Of a stretch of 64,000 bases of DNA, positions 32,906 to 40,747 are shown piece by piece. The position numbers and the translations under genes are program-made. The notes under the pieces were generated by a model. It did no database searches. It had not been told where the DNA came from and worked only from the letters and a program-made list of their open reading frames with translations. Source of the DNA: Desulfitobacterium hafniense DCB-2. Lineage in GTDB: Bacteria; Bacillota; Desulfitobacteriia; Desulfitobacteriales; Desulfitobacteriaceae. Each line of letters opens with the position of its first letter. Position 1 is the stretch's first letter. The DNA is taken from NCBI RefSeq assembly GCF_000021925.1, contig NC_011830.1, positions 4,933,001 through 4,997,000 of the forward strand, in the 5' to 3' direction.

Positions 32906-34487
32906 CAGTAGCGTTGCATTAAGTTAATAAGTTTATTGTCAACCCAAAAGTTCACCCTGCATTACTTTCAACTATTTACCTCAATTGGTGTATACAACCA
33001 TATGGAGTTCTCTTTGAAAGTCCAAAAAAGCATTGAACTATATAGATAGTCCTTTTCCACATTTCTACACATATATCTTACAAAATTACGGGATCATAGA
33101 TTAAGTCATTTAACCATTCTGTGTCTTCCTCGGCCATGATGTAATGGTCTGTCATTTGGTAGATCGTATCATGCTTAATCCTTTTTGAACCTTTTCTTCT
33201 TCGCCGTCGGAGTTTTCCTAAAAATTCATCATAGCTCTCATAGAGACAGGCGATTAGCATTCTTTGCAAGGTTAGTAAGTCTCTCTGGTGCTCCACTTCA
33301 AGTTTGAGCAATATTAAAGTGCAATAGGTCATCAGATCTAAGCGAATTTGATTAATCACAGCGGCTTCGCTTGTGCCGTAAAAGTGCTTAATCTGAGCAT
33401 GTTGCTTAAGCCATTTAAAAAACAATTCAATTTGCCAGCGATACCGGTAGACCTCTCCTAGTTCCTCGGCACTTAGGTCAAAGTCATTGGTCAAGATGGT
33501 AAAGGGTTCATTGACGTTATCATCGATGGTCACTTCGCGAAGGGTATGCTTCATTTTGCGAGTACCCGTCCCTAAAATGATATCAACGTCTTCTTCAATA
33601 CTCCCTTCTTCTTCGACAGGGCGTTCAACACCTGTAAACTCGATGACCGCATTGTTTTTGAGGCGAGTAACAAAGCGTATCTCTTTTTCGCAGTACTCAT
33701 CAAACAGCAAGTAGTCAATGTAACCCCGATCGAAAATAGTTAAAGCATCCTTGTCCACAACAATGAGCTCATCCAACTTCTTTCGATCAGCTGTCTTTGC
33801 CGGAGTAATAATGACTTCGTCTGGAATAGCCATTTCGTCAAAGCTTAAGCGCAAGTGCATTTTAACACCGGCCTTAATCTTCCGAAATACGGCCCAAGGA
33901 AAACGGGAAAGGCATAGACTGATAACAGATGCATCAATCATGTATAACTTTCCAAGACGCTGTTGAATCTTGCCATCCCCTTTCTTTTGAGCAACTTTGT
34001 TTAAAACACCTTTAAACAGCATTTCTGAAACTTTGATGGGTAAGGTTCTTAACCGACGGGAAATCTGGCTATGACTAATGCTTTCTAAGCCTATTGCCTC
34101 ACTGAAATCGTTGCTTTGAACGTTTGAACTGATCTTTCTTAAAGCCTTGTATTCTTGAAGTTGAGCGTGGCTGATAAGGAGAGTGAGCTGATTTGTTTTA
34201 AGTTTATAATTCCTTTGATCGAGGTTGGGAACTTCTTGATCAATTTTTTTCCAAAGATCCTTAGAAAAAAACGGCTGAAACACTTGCGTAAATGTGGATT
34301 GTGTAGTATCCTTGTCCTGCATTTTGATCTCCTTATAATTTGAGATTTGGGCAAGGACTACCTATCTCTTATTATAAGGGTCTTACAGGAGTAATCAGGA
34401 ATATCGGGTGACTTTGAGGTTATTTCGCTGATTTTTAGGAAATATAGAATTTGACTTTTTTGCGGATGCTTTTATGCAACGCTACTG
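32906..34487 (-). mobile_element. IS4-family insertion sequence, complete
   Basis: The element is bounded by the 14-bp inverted repeats CAGTAGCGTTGCAT (32906-32919) and ATGCAACGCTACTG (34474-34487) and encloses one full transposase gene. Length is 1582 bases. No matching target duplication is visible, so its flanks may have been rearranged. Confidence 0.8.
33078..34322 (-). CDS. IS4-family transposase
   Basis: 414 residues with a DDE RNase H-like domain. The first catalytic aspartate is in LYMIDASVISL, the second in TIFDRGYIDY and the glutamate in the YREK-type signature YRYRWQIELFFKWLKQH. The frame is intact and the inverted repeats are present, so the element may still be mobile. It lies on the same strand as its defence-gene neighbours but is unrelated to them. 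Confidence 0.92.
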   Translation of the reverse strand: MQDKDTTQSTFTQVFQPFFSKDLWKKIDQEVPNLDQRNYKLKTNQLTLLISHAQLQEYKALRKISSNVQSNDFSEAIGLESISHSQISRRLRTLPIKVSEMLFKGVLNKVAQKKGDGKIQQRLGKLYMIDASVISLCLSRFPWAVFRKIKAGVKMHLRLSFDEMAIPDEVIITPAKTADRKKLDELIVVDKDALTIFDRGYIDYLLFDEYCEKEIRFVTRLKNNAVIEFTGVERPVEEEGSIEEDVDIILGTGTRKMKHTLREVTIDDNVNEPFTILTNDFDLSAEELGEVYRYRWQIELFFKWLKQHAQIKHFYGTSEAAVINQIRLDLMTYCTLILLKLEVEHQRDLLTLQRMLIACLYESYDEFLGKLRRRRRKGSKRIKHDTIYQMTDHYIMAEEDTEWLNDLIYDPVIL

Positions 34488-34790
34488 TCTTAAAGAGGAA
34501 GTAAAACCATGCGATTTTTCGATAATTTTAAAGTTTAAGTATAAAAGTGCAATCAGCCATCCTAATCATCCCTCTCCAAAAAGTGTGATATATTCTGATA
34601 ATGTACAAGTATAACATTTTAAAAAAACAACCCAAATAAATAGAAACTATCCAAGAAAATTCCTGCACAGTTACTCCGGTTAATCTACTTTGAATGGACA
34701 GGCATACGATCAATTGTTGCCCAATTATACCAAATATCACCAAGCCCTTCAATATTCTAGTAAATGCAGCCCATAAGCATTAGTACGATT

Positions 34791-35145
34791 TGAGGAATCA
34801 AAAACTCGGGTAGGCCTCATCATAATGCTGTCATGGAATCATTTTTTTCGTCTATAAATTTCGTATATAAAAAGGAAGAACTTTATCGTACTAACTACCA
34901 TTCACTAGGTGAATTCAAACAGCGTATCGTAAGTATATTGAATTTTATAATGAGCGTTCATAGGCATTGGGCTATAGAACACCCAATGCCTATGAACGCT
35001 CATTTTATGACAATCAGGAACAAAAAGAAAATTAGACAAACATGTTCGAATATCGTCTTTTTCACTTTCGTGCGTGCAAATTTGTTTTTAGATAATTACT
35101 TTGCGGCAATTCTTCAATACAGGACTAAGCTCAACTCAGGTAAAT
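34791..35145 (+). pseudogene. Remnant of an IS3-family (IS150-type) transposase C-terminus
   Basis: The reading SGRPHHNAVMESFFSS is the end of an IS3 integrase-core domain, followed by YHSLGEFKQRI and, after a frame change near 34930, KYIEFYNERS. The upstream catalytic part is missing. Inside lies a perfect 23-bp inverted repeat that replaces the normal sequence of this region and destroys the frame. Downstream text to about 35145 still resembles an IS end. Confidence 0.65.
34949..35004. repeat. Perfect 23-bp inverted repeat inside the IS3 remnant
   Basis: Bases 34949-34971 are exactly complementary to 34982-35004, with a 10-base loop. The perfection and the position inside a former coding sequence suggest templated correction of a weaker palindrome. 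Confidence 0.85.
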
Positions 35146-35301
35146 AAGGGGTTTGAGGCATAAAAAAACGACTAATATTTAGACATTCCAAAAAGAATGT
35201 TTCAAAACATCAACCGTCGTTCATTTTGGTGGAGGCGACCTTACACTATTCAAAACCCTGCAGTACAAGGTCAGTTTTTGAAATCTGTAAAGTATATTAT
35301 C

Positions 35302-36255
35302 TTAAAAATAAGATTCCCATTCCTGGGGGAAACCCATTTTCATGAGAACTTGATCAAATGGAATCGAATTGAAATTAGCTTGATATTTCAAAAACAGATT
35401 CCTGAGGTTAATTAATAATTCTTTGTGATCTCGCTTTGGCAAAACTAACTTTAGAAAAGCAACCATGGTAAATACAGTCCCCTCCAAATGCGGTGTTGGG
35501 ATGCTTAACAAATTAGAATTATGCCTACTTCGCGGAGCTTTATACAGCTTAAAATTATACATTCGCTCTTCATGGGCACATACATTCCTAAACAGATTTG
35601 CCGCTTTAAGAACATCCTCTAAGGTGGCAGAAGAGATTTGTAATTGTTGCTTATAGCTCTTTTTAAACTCCTTCGAGAAGTCTTTCGCAATTAAGTCTTT
35701 CAGAGAATCATCTAATACCATATAAAAATTCGATATGTTCCCAATAGTTAAATATCCTACTAAAACCCATAAAGGTATTCCACCATGATTATCCAAATAG
35801 TGCTTCAAAGAATTATTTCTATCTGAATTTTTAGATATCAATGTCGATAAAGTAGCAATCAATTTAAGTATGCGTTCCAATTGATCAGGCTTATTAGAAT
35901 AATTATGCATCTGAAGATAAGCATGAGGTTTTTTAAACTTTTCTGAAAAACGATAGGAAAGTTTAGTTTTAATACTATTTTCAAATTGCAGCAAATACTT
36001 CAGCAGAATATTTCTTAATTCCCTGTCAAATAAATAAAGCTTGTAGATCTCATCAAACGAAGCACCATCAATGAATTCTTCCGGCTCAATAAACTTGCCC
36101 TCTTTATCCACTTTTAAGAACAAGTTTTTATAGCCGTTTACTACATTATAATAGTTCTCTCTTTCGAGAATCTTTATGGCTCGTTCTCCGGTTATAGATA
36201 AACCTCTAGCCCGAAGAATCTTAATTTGTTGTCGGTAAGTTTGAAATGGCTTCAT
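35302..36255 (-). CDS. Abi_2 (AbiD/AbiF) family protein with HEPN motif
   Basis: 317 residues of the Abi_2 family, almost wholly alpha-helical, with the family opening TYRQQIKILRARGLSI and DRELRNILLKYLLQFENSIKTKLSY. An R-x4-H HEPN ribonuclease motif is present as RNVCAH (Arg223, His228). Abi_2 proteins give abortive phage resistance and are related to the HEPN nucleases from which Cas13 is thought to derive. A promoter and a short leader with a hairpin precede it. The ATG at 36255 follows a GAGGTG-type site. It stands alone, unless the leader RNA is a functional partner. Confidence 0.88.
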   Translation of the reverse strand: MKPFQTYRQQIKILRARGLSITGERAIKILERENYYNVVNGYKNLFLKVDKEGKFIEPEEFIDGASFDEIYKLYLFDRELRNILLKYLLQFENSIKTKLSYRFSEKFKKPHAYLQMHNYSNKPDQLERILKLIATLSTLISKNSDRNNSLKHYLDNHGGIPLWVLVGYLTIGNISNFYMVLDDSLKDLIAKDFSKEFKKSYKQQLQISSATLEDVLKAANLFRNVCAHEERMYNFKLYKAPRSRHNSNLLSIPTPHLEGTVFTMVAFLKLVLPKRDHKELLINLRNLFLKYQANFNSIPFDQVLMKMGFPQEWESYF

Positions 36256-36349
36256 TACCTACACCTCAAATAAAAATAGCCCAGTCCTCGGAAGGAACAT
36301 GGGCCTGATCGTTAACCTAATTATATAGTATGCTAATTAGCCCTGTCAA
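36256..36349 (-). promoter_or_regulatory. Promoter and structured leader of the Abi_2 gene
   Basis: On the minus strand TTGACA (36344-36349) and TATAAT (36320-36325) are spaced by 18 bases; the spacer holds the palindrome GCTAATTAGC (36332-36341). The leader of about 55 bases contains a stem with GCCCA (36273-36277 side) pairing with TGGGC (36289-36293 side) and inner pairs, followed by ATTTTTATTT, like an attenuator. Confidence 0.6.
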
Positions 36350-36607
36350 TATACCTGTTTTACGAATTTACCTTTAAGCTGAAAACCCTCATAGCCGATT
36401 TCTAAATCATCATCGGCATCGGGAATACGATAATCTTGCGGATCGTCTGCACTTTGTAATACTCTTAGCAGTGCCACCGCCAATCGTTCTTTTCCGCTTC
36501 ATATTCCACATCGGTCTATGCGGGTTTAAGGCCTCCTCGTACGTGTTTTCGAGAATCCAGGATGTATGGAAATCCGCCATTTTGTAATATAAATTGGTGC
36601 GGAACAC
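36347..36607 (-). pseudogene. Degenerate C-terminal fragment of an unknown gene
   Basis: One frame (to about 36347) reads GKERLAVALLRVLQ, SADDPQDYRIPDADDDLEIG and YEGFQLKGKFVKQVY with good coding character; the preceding frame (MADFHTSWILENTYEEALNPHRPMW) is offset by one base in an A-run near 36500. The 5' end is missing. I do not recognise the family. The Abi_2 promoter -35 box overlaps its stop codon. Confidence 0.4.
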
Positions 36608-36824
36608 ACTCTACTAAAGTTTAGTAAGTAACACCCATCAAACTAAACTCAATCAACCATCAGTTTGATGATTTCCGTCACTTACCTCGATAATTTTATT
36701 GTGCTCGAACAGGCAATTATCCATACCTTAGATTTGCTGCCGAAAATTAGCAGAGCGTGCTTTTCAAAATCAACAGGCTACACATCTAAAATGACATCTT
36801 TTGTGGGCATAAACATGGTTTACT
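36608..36824. other. Intergenic stretch after the TIR-like gene
   Basis: CATCAAACT (36632-36640) and AGTTTGATG (36663-36671) form an inverted pair that may end the minus-strand TIR transcript, though no T-run follows. No gene seen. Confidence 0.35.
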
Positions 36825-37211
36825 TCAAACCTTTGCGTTTTGATAGATCCATGTTTCCAGAGAATCTTTCCTTTTTGCAATAACTGTTATGCCTAACGCA
36901 GTAATACTCGAACTAGTGCTTTCGGTTATTTTAACTGCTACTACAGGTTTTCCTATGTCAATTGCATATTTGATTTCATCCATGGCCATTCCAGAGTTAT
37001 TTGCTGGTCGGTTTGAACATATTACTACGCTGGCATATTTGATTTGCTTTTGAATTTGCGGATCAACATTGTACCTCCGATCAATACTATCAAATGGAGA
37101 GCTGCTCGGCACTGAATAATCTCTTACGCTGAATTTTGTACGATCTAGAAGTGCACTGATTTCCGAATAATCGCTATTATTCCAACGATGTGGTATGAAT
37201 ATATTAATCAC
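36825..37211 (-). CDS. TIR-like (ThsB/DUF1863-type) protein
   Basis: 128 residues of a TIR-like flavodoxin fold: strand 1 INIFIPHRW, then ISALLDRTKF, the RDYSVPSSSPF segment, VDPQIQKQIKYASVVICSNRPA and MAMDEIKYAIDIGKPVVAVKI. This pattern is that of ThsB-type Thoeris TIR proteins. MDEIKYA holds a glutamate at the place of the NADase catalytic residue. It starts with GTG behind GGGAGGG, 80 bases after a second TIR gene on the same strand. Role proposed: infection sensing and synthesis of a cyclic ADP-ribose-type signal. This is inferred from the family. Confidence 0.75.
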   Translation of the reverse strand: MINIFIPHRWNNSDYSEISALLDRTKFSVRDYSVPSSSPFDSIDRRYNVDPQIQKQIKYASVVICSNRPANNSGMAMDEIKYAIDIGKPVVAVKITESTSSSITALGITVIAKRKDSLETWIYQNAKV

Positions 37212-37291
37212 GGCTAATCCCTCCCAATAGTTTACATTTTACAGTCTTTCGATAATGGTAATAATTATAATATAGTTCCAAAGTTGCCAAT

Positions 37292-37759
37292 TTACCTCAA
37301 TTCCTTCTTCAATGCTGCATAGAACTCTCTAGTTTCTGTTGCACGTCGTTCTGATAACTCATAGCGTCCTTGTTGCTGCATTTGTCGTTCAATTTGTTTT
37401 CGGACTGCTACATATTTATCAACATCAGCTGTAGTTTTTAGGCGAGGCCAGTAACTAAGGTAACTTGGCAAAACAACATCAGATTTAAGAAAGCTAGCAG
37501 TTGGTAGATCTACTTGCGCCGACATTCCTATTTCAAAAGGAACCCACCAAGAGTATTTGGTGTTTTCCGTCATTATCACAATTATGTCAGTGCATGTATT
37601 TAAATTTTCCTTAATGTGATCAGTAAGGGCTTTCCCTCCACTATTAATGCTGCTGTCAAGGACATCAAGATATGATGTAACGCCGTTTTTTGCAAATGCG
37701 TTTTGCAATACTACTGCTTGAGCTGAATCCTCATTTTTATGGGAAATAAAAACTTTCAC
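37292..37759 (-). CDS. TIR-domain protein
   Basis: 155 residues with a classic TIR domain: FISHKNEDS after strand 1, LDSSINSGGKALTDHIKENL, IIVIMTENTKYSWWVPFEIGMS with catalytic-type Glu76, then a helical tail. TIR domains of this form cleave NAD+ and make cyclic ADP-ribose isomers. GTG start behind GGGAGG. Together with the TIR-like gene downstream and the caspase-like gene upstream beyond an IS110 element it suggests a Thoeris-type defence operon. The promoter may now be supplied by the IS, since its transposase is read in the same direction. Confidence 0.9.
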   Translation of the reverse strand: MKVFISHKNEDSAQAVVLQNAFAKNGVTSYLDVLDSSINSGGKALTDHIKENLNTCTDIIVIMTENTKYSWWVPFEIGMSAQVDLPTASFLKSDVVLPSYLSYWPRLKTTADVDKYVAVRKQIERQMQQQGRYELSERRATETREFYAALKKELR

Positions 37760-37799
37760 TAATTAACCTCCCTATAATATCTTAGGATTTTCTTTGAAT

Positions 37800-38184
37800 A
37801 TCTCGCTTTTTCATAGAATTCCTAACTAACCAAACTAGCTCATCACGGATAGAATTTGCATAGAATGCCTAATTCAGAGAATTCGGGTATGGCAAAGCAA
37901 ACGTCTGCTATTTGGCATATGTTGGCCGTTGTAAACCCATTATTCTCACGGTGGTAAACCTCCCATGTCTAACAGGGTCAAGATTATAAACCTGCCCTAA
38001 ATTCCTTCGTTCCACCTATCCATGATTGGGTGTCAGTTATGCTCCTCAACCGAGTCCTTGCTCTAATGGAAATTTATGCGACTGACTACCAGCTCTTTTG
38101 TCTTGCTAGGTTACCTGGATTGTTCACTTCTGTGGTGACGCTAACCACAGACTGTTTTCTTTTATGGTTTCACTTCTCTTTCTA
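37800..38184 (-). other. Long non-coding 3' flank of the IS110 transposase (candidate guide-RNA region)
   Basis: About 380 bases without a convincing gene. Short stems are visible (TGTGGT/ACCACA near 38130-38153, TGTTGGCC near 37920 matching part of a palindrome beyond the other side of the transposase). IS110 relatives carry a guide (bridge or seek) RNA in a non-coding end; this is the longer end here. The exact boundary with host DNA is not determined. Confidence 0.35.
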
Positions 38185-39468
38185 TTACGCTGCTAAATAC
38201 TCAACCGGACGATGAATGTCCATAATGAGCTTTTTCGGGTCGTAGTCTGTACCCTTTGTTAATATGGCGTAGAATACCCGGATCAGTTTACAGCTTAAGG
38301 CAATTAACGATTGTTTCTTCTTCAGAGGATTTTGGGTCCTGGTCGTATAGTAGTTGTGTATCTCTGCGAACTCTGCGTTTTTGGCGACGAGCGGCATCAC
38401 CGCTTGAAATAGAATCGCCCTCAGCCGCGCTCGGCCTCGCTTGCTGATTGTGGTTTGCCCTTTGTGCTTACCTGAGCTACTCTCTCGCAAGGCCAACCCT
38501 GCGAGTTTTTGGATTTGCTTTGGAGAATTAAAGCGTTTAATATCCCCAACTTCAGAGAGAAAACCTGCCACGGTGACAAGGCCTACACCCTTGATTTCAA
38601 GCAGCTTGGCTACTTCGGGTATCTGGCGGCACAATCCATCGATGGTTTCAGTGACTGCCTGATATTGTGCCGTTTTAGTGTGATAGTCTTGGAGTAATAG
38701 CTGGATTTCCATTCGGGAACAAGACTCTCCTTCGGTGCAACCAATACTCTTCTGAGCAGCCTCATACAGGCTCTTAGCCCTTTTCATTCCGACTGCCCTC
38801 AATTTGTTGTCTCTCCAAATTCGGTTTATTCCTTCTACTCCAAGCCTCTCAATATCCCTAGGTAGCGGAGCGACTTGCAACACGAGCATACTACTCGTGG
38901 CATCAAACTTTCCAAACACAGTTTCATGCTCGGGAAAGTAGATCTTCAGCCATCGCTGAATACGATTTTTTATGCTGTTCATTTCCTTTTGTATACGCAC
39001 CCTGCAAGTCACCGCTATTCGTAGTTCTGCATAGAGCCCCTCCGGTATATAGGGCTCATTGTATCTACCCTCGATGACCAGCTTAGCGATGGTTTTGGGA
39101 TCCTTAGCATCCGTTTTGCTGGGGTGGTTGTCATCAAGCTCCTTACTACGCTTTACATGGAATGGGTTTACGAGTACTAACTTTATGTTTTGCTCTTTTA
39201 GGTATGATGCCAGGCCAAACCAGTAATGGCCGGTTGGCTCTGCCCCTACCACAATGCTGTCCTTTTGTGCTTGCCTTTTTATACGTTCAATCCATGCATA
39301 GAGATTCTTGAATCCTTCAGCGCTGTTCTCAAACTTGAATACCTTGCCCAGCTCGACTCCTCGCCAGTCAAAAGCCCTTGCGTAATGAAGCTCGCTGGCG
39401 ATGTCCACTCCGATGACAATACTTCTTTCGGATAGTTGCTTTAGTTTCTCGTTTTGTGTAAAATTCAT
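38185..39468 (-). CDS. IS110-family transposase
   Basis: 427 residues: an N-terminal DEDD RuvC-like domain starting IVIGVDIASELHYAR with later catalytic-type AEPTGHYW and KTDAKDPKTIA, and a C-terminal transposase-20 domain with the helix-hairpin-helix IKGVGLVTVAGFLSEVG and a serine in RESSSGKHKGQTTISKRGRARLR. The frame is complete. IS110 enzymes recombine DNA under guidance of an element-encoded RNA. The gene is co-oriented with the TIR genes downstream. Confidence 0.93.
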   Translation of the reverse strand: MNFTQNEKLKQLSERSIVIGVDIASELHYARAFDWRGVELGKVFKFENSAEGFKNLYAWIERIKRQAQKDSIVVGAEPTGHYWFGLASYLKEQNIKLVLVNPFHVKRSKELDDNHPSKTDAKDPKTIAKLVIEGRYNEPYIPEGLYAELRIAVTCRVRIQKEMNSIKNRIQRWLKIYFPEHETVFGKFDATSSMLVLQVAPLPRDIERLGVEGINRIWRDNKLRAVGMKRAKSLYEAAQKSIGCTEGESCSRMEIQLLLQDYHTKTAQYQAVTETIDGLCRQIPEVAKLLEIKGVGLVTVAGFLSEVGDIKRFNSPKQIQKLAGLALRESSSGKHKGQTTISKRGRARLRAILFQAVMPLVAKNAEFAEIHNYYTTRTQNPLKKKQSLIALSCKLIRVFYAILTKGTDYDPKKLIMDIHRPVEYLAA

Positions 39469-39582
39469 TTGGGATGACCTCCGTTATTTTGATTGGATTC
39501 TGTTGGCCAACAGTCCTTTCAAATTGTAACGTGAGGTCTTCTTTTTGACAAAGCTCATTTTTAACTACTACAGGAATGCTCC

Positions 39583-40551
39583 TTATATTGTATTTTTATT
39601 CACGAGATTCCAATAGTGTTGTCCCTGTGCAGTCAGCTTGCAAGACTTGTGATTAATTGCTGCATAATACATATGCTCAGCATCAACTGGAACTACTAAG
39701 TTCAGTTTTACGTATCGTTGCAAAATCGCAAAAATAGTCTCATGTTCTTTAATTACATCCTTAATGTCGGCTTCATGTTTATCAGGCTCATATGTTGGAT
39801 CGAGCTTATATTCATCGTATGGCGAAACAAAAAATTCTGTTATCTTACGCAACTCTGATATTTGAATTGGTGGTGCGTTTTTTCTTAATGAAACAAAACT
39901 TTTAATATTGGCTTTAAATGCTGGACGCTGTTCCCAGGCCCCAAGCGATCGATCAATATAAGAGTAAATACTACCAGGAGAAACCTCTCCGAGCAAGTTC
40001 ATAGCTCCACCATATAGTGCCTCTACTAGCAATGATGTGTAGACTCCGTGTCCGTTTTCCTCTGTGGCATATTCTGACTCTCCACAAGCAGCAAGTACTG
40101 TTGTTCCATCATGTAATATTGAATAATTCGGCATTTCAATTGGATTAGCAATTGCTCCGCTAAAGCAGCTATCAAGAATAATGACTTTATTTTGAGCCTT
40201 TGACCTTGACACAAGGCCCATAACATCATTAAGTGAAAGCCCCTCATCAGGACGATTTATTTCGCTCGTGCACAGATAACCGCCTAACGCATCAATCGAC
40301 CCATGCCCAGCGTAATAGAAAACTGCAATTTCTGACTCGCTCTTAAATAGTGCATCAATGGCATCCTTTAGCTCAGCCCTAGTAATATATGATGTTTCAC
40401 TAGTAGCACACATAAGCTTCACATCAAAATTCAATGTGCCGTCCCCATTGCGTTCCAAGGCGGATTTAACCGAATTAGCATCATTAACACATCCGTGCAA
40501 ATCCTCCAAACATTTGTAACTATCAATCCCGACACATAAAGCCTTTCTCAT
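39583..40551 (-). CDS. Caspase-like (peptidase C14) protease
   Basis: 322 residues. The caspase p20 fold runs over about residues 1-225, with the catalytic dyad His83 in FYYAGHG and Cys129 in ILDSCFSG. The C-terminal 90 residues (ISELRKITEFFVSP... HMYYAAINHKSCKLTAQGQHYW) look like a separate winged-helix or ligand-binding module. The ATG follows AGGAGG. In reported TIR-caspase immunity (type IV Thoeris) a TIR-made nucleotide activates such a protease. Two TIR genes lie downstream on the same strand beyond an IS110 insertion, so the unit may be a split version. Substrate and activation are unproven. Confidence 0.88.
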   Translation of the reverse strand: MRKALCVGIDSYKCLEDLHGCVNDANSVKSALERNGDGTLNFDVKLMCATSETSYITRAELKDAIDALFKSESEIAVFYYAGHGSIDALGGYLCTSEINRPDEGLSLNDVMGLVSRSKAQNKVIILDSCFSGAIANPIEMPNYSILHDGTTVLAACGESEYATEENGHGVYTSLLVEALYGGAMNLLGEVSPGSIYSYIDRSLGAWEQRPAFKANIKSFVSLRKNAPPIQISELRKITEFFVSPYDEYKLDPTYEPDKHEADIKDVIKEHETIFAILQRYVKLNLVVPVDAEHMYYAAINHKSCKLTAQGQHYWNLVNKNTI

Positions 40552-40747
40552 TTTTACCTCCTGTTCGTCACAATAGAATGTTTAATCTATTTGTAATTAT
40601 CATTTACCCCCCGTTTCCCATATTTGCTACAAACTGTACTTGGTAGACTTCGCGTTATGTCAAACTAGTAAACCAAGTATTATAACTACCATGTCTCTTA
40701 GAAATTGTCTAAATAGTCTCCTTCTTCTTTCACCGGACTATTTTTAG

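Larger units (their letters stand above)
37800..39530 (-). mobile_element. IS110-family insertion sequence (ends approximate)
   Basis: Transposase gene with about 60 bases upstream, including the palindrome TGTTGGCCAACA near 39506-39517, and about 380 bases downstream. IS110 elements often lack terminal inverted repeats and target duplications, so the ends are estimated. It separates a caspase-like gene from two TIR genes. Confidence 0.6.

Noticed and set aside
34528..34752. 74-codon hydrophobic minus-strand frame between the IS4 element and the IS3 remnant
   Set aside because: AT-rich with no ribosome binding site; hydrophobic frames arise easily in such DNA.
38030..38215. 61-codon plus-strand frame beside the IS110 transposase
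   Set aside because: No ribosome binding site or family resemblance; it lies in the element's non-coding end.
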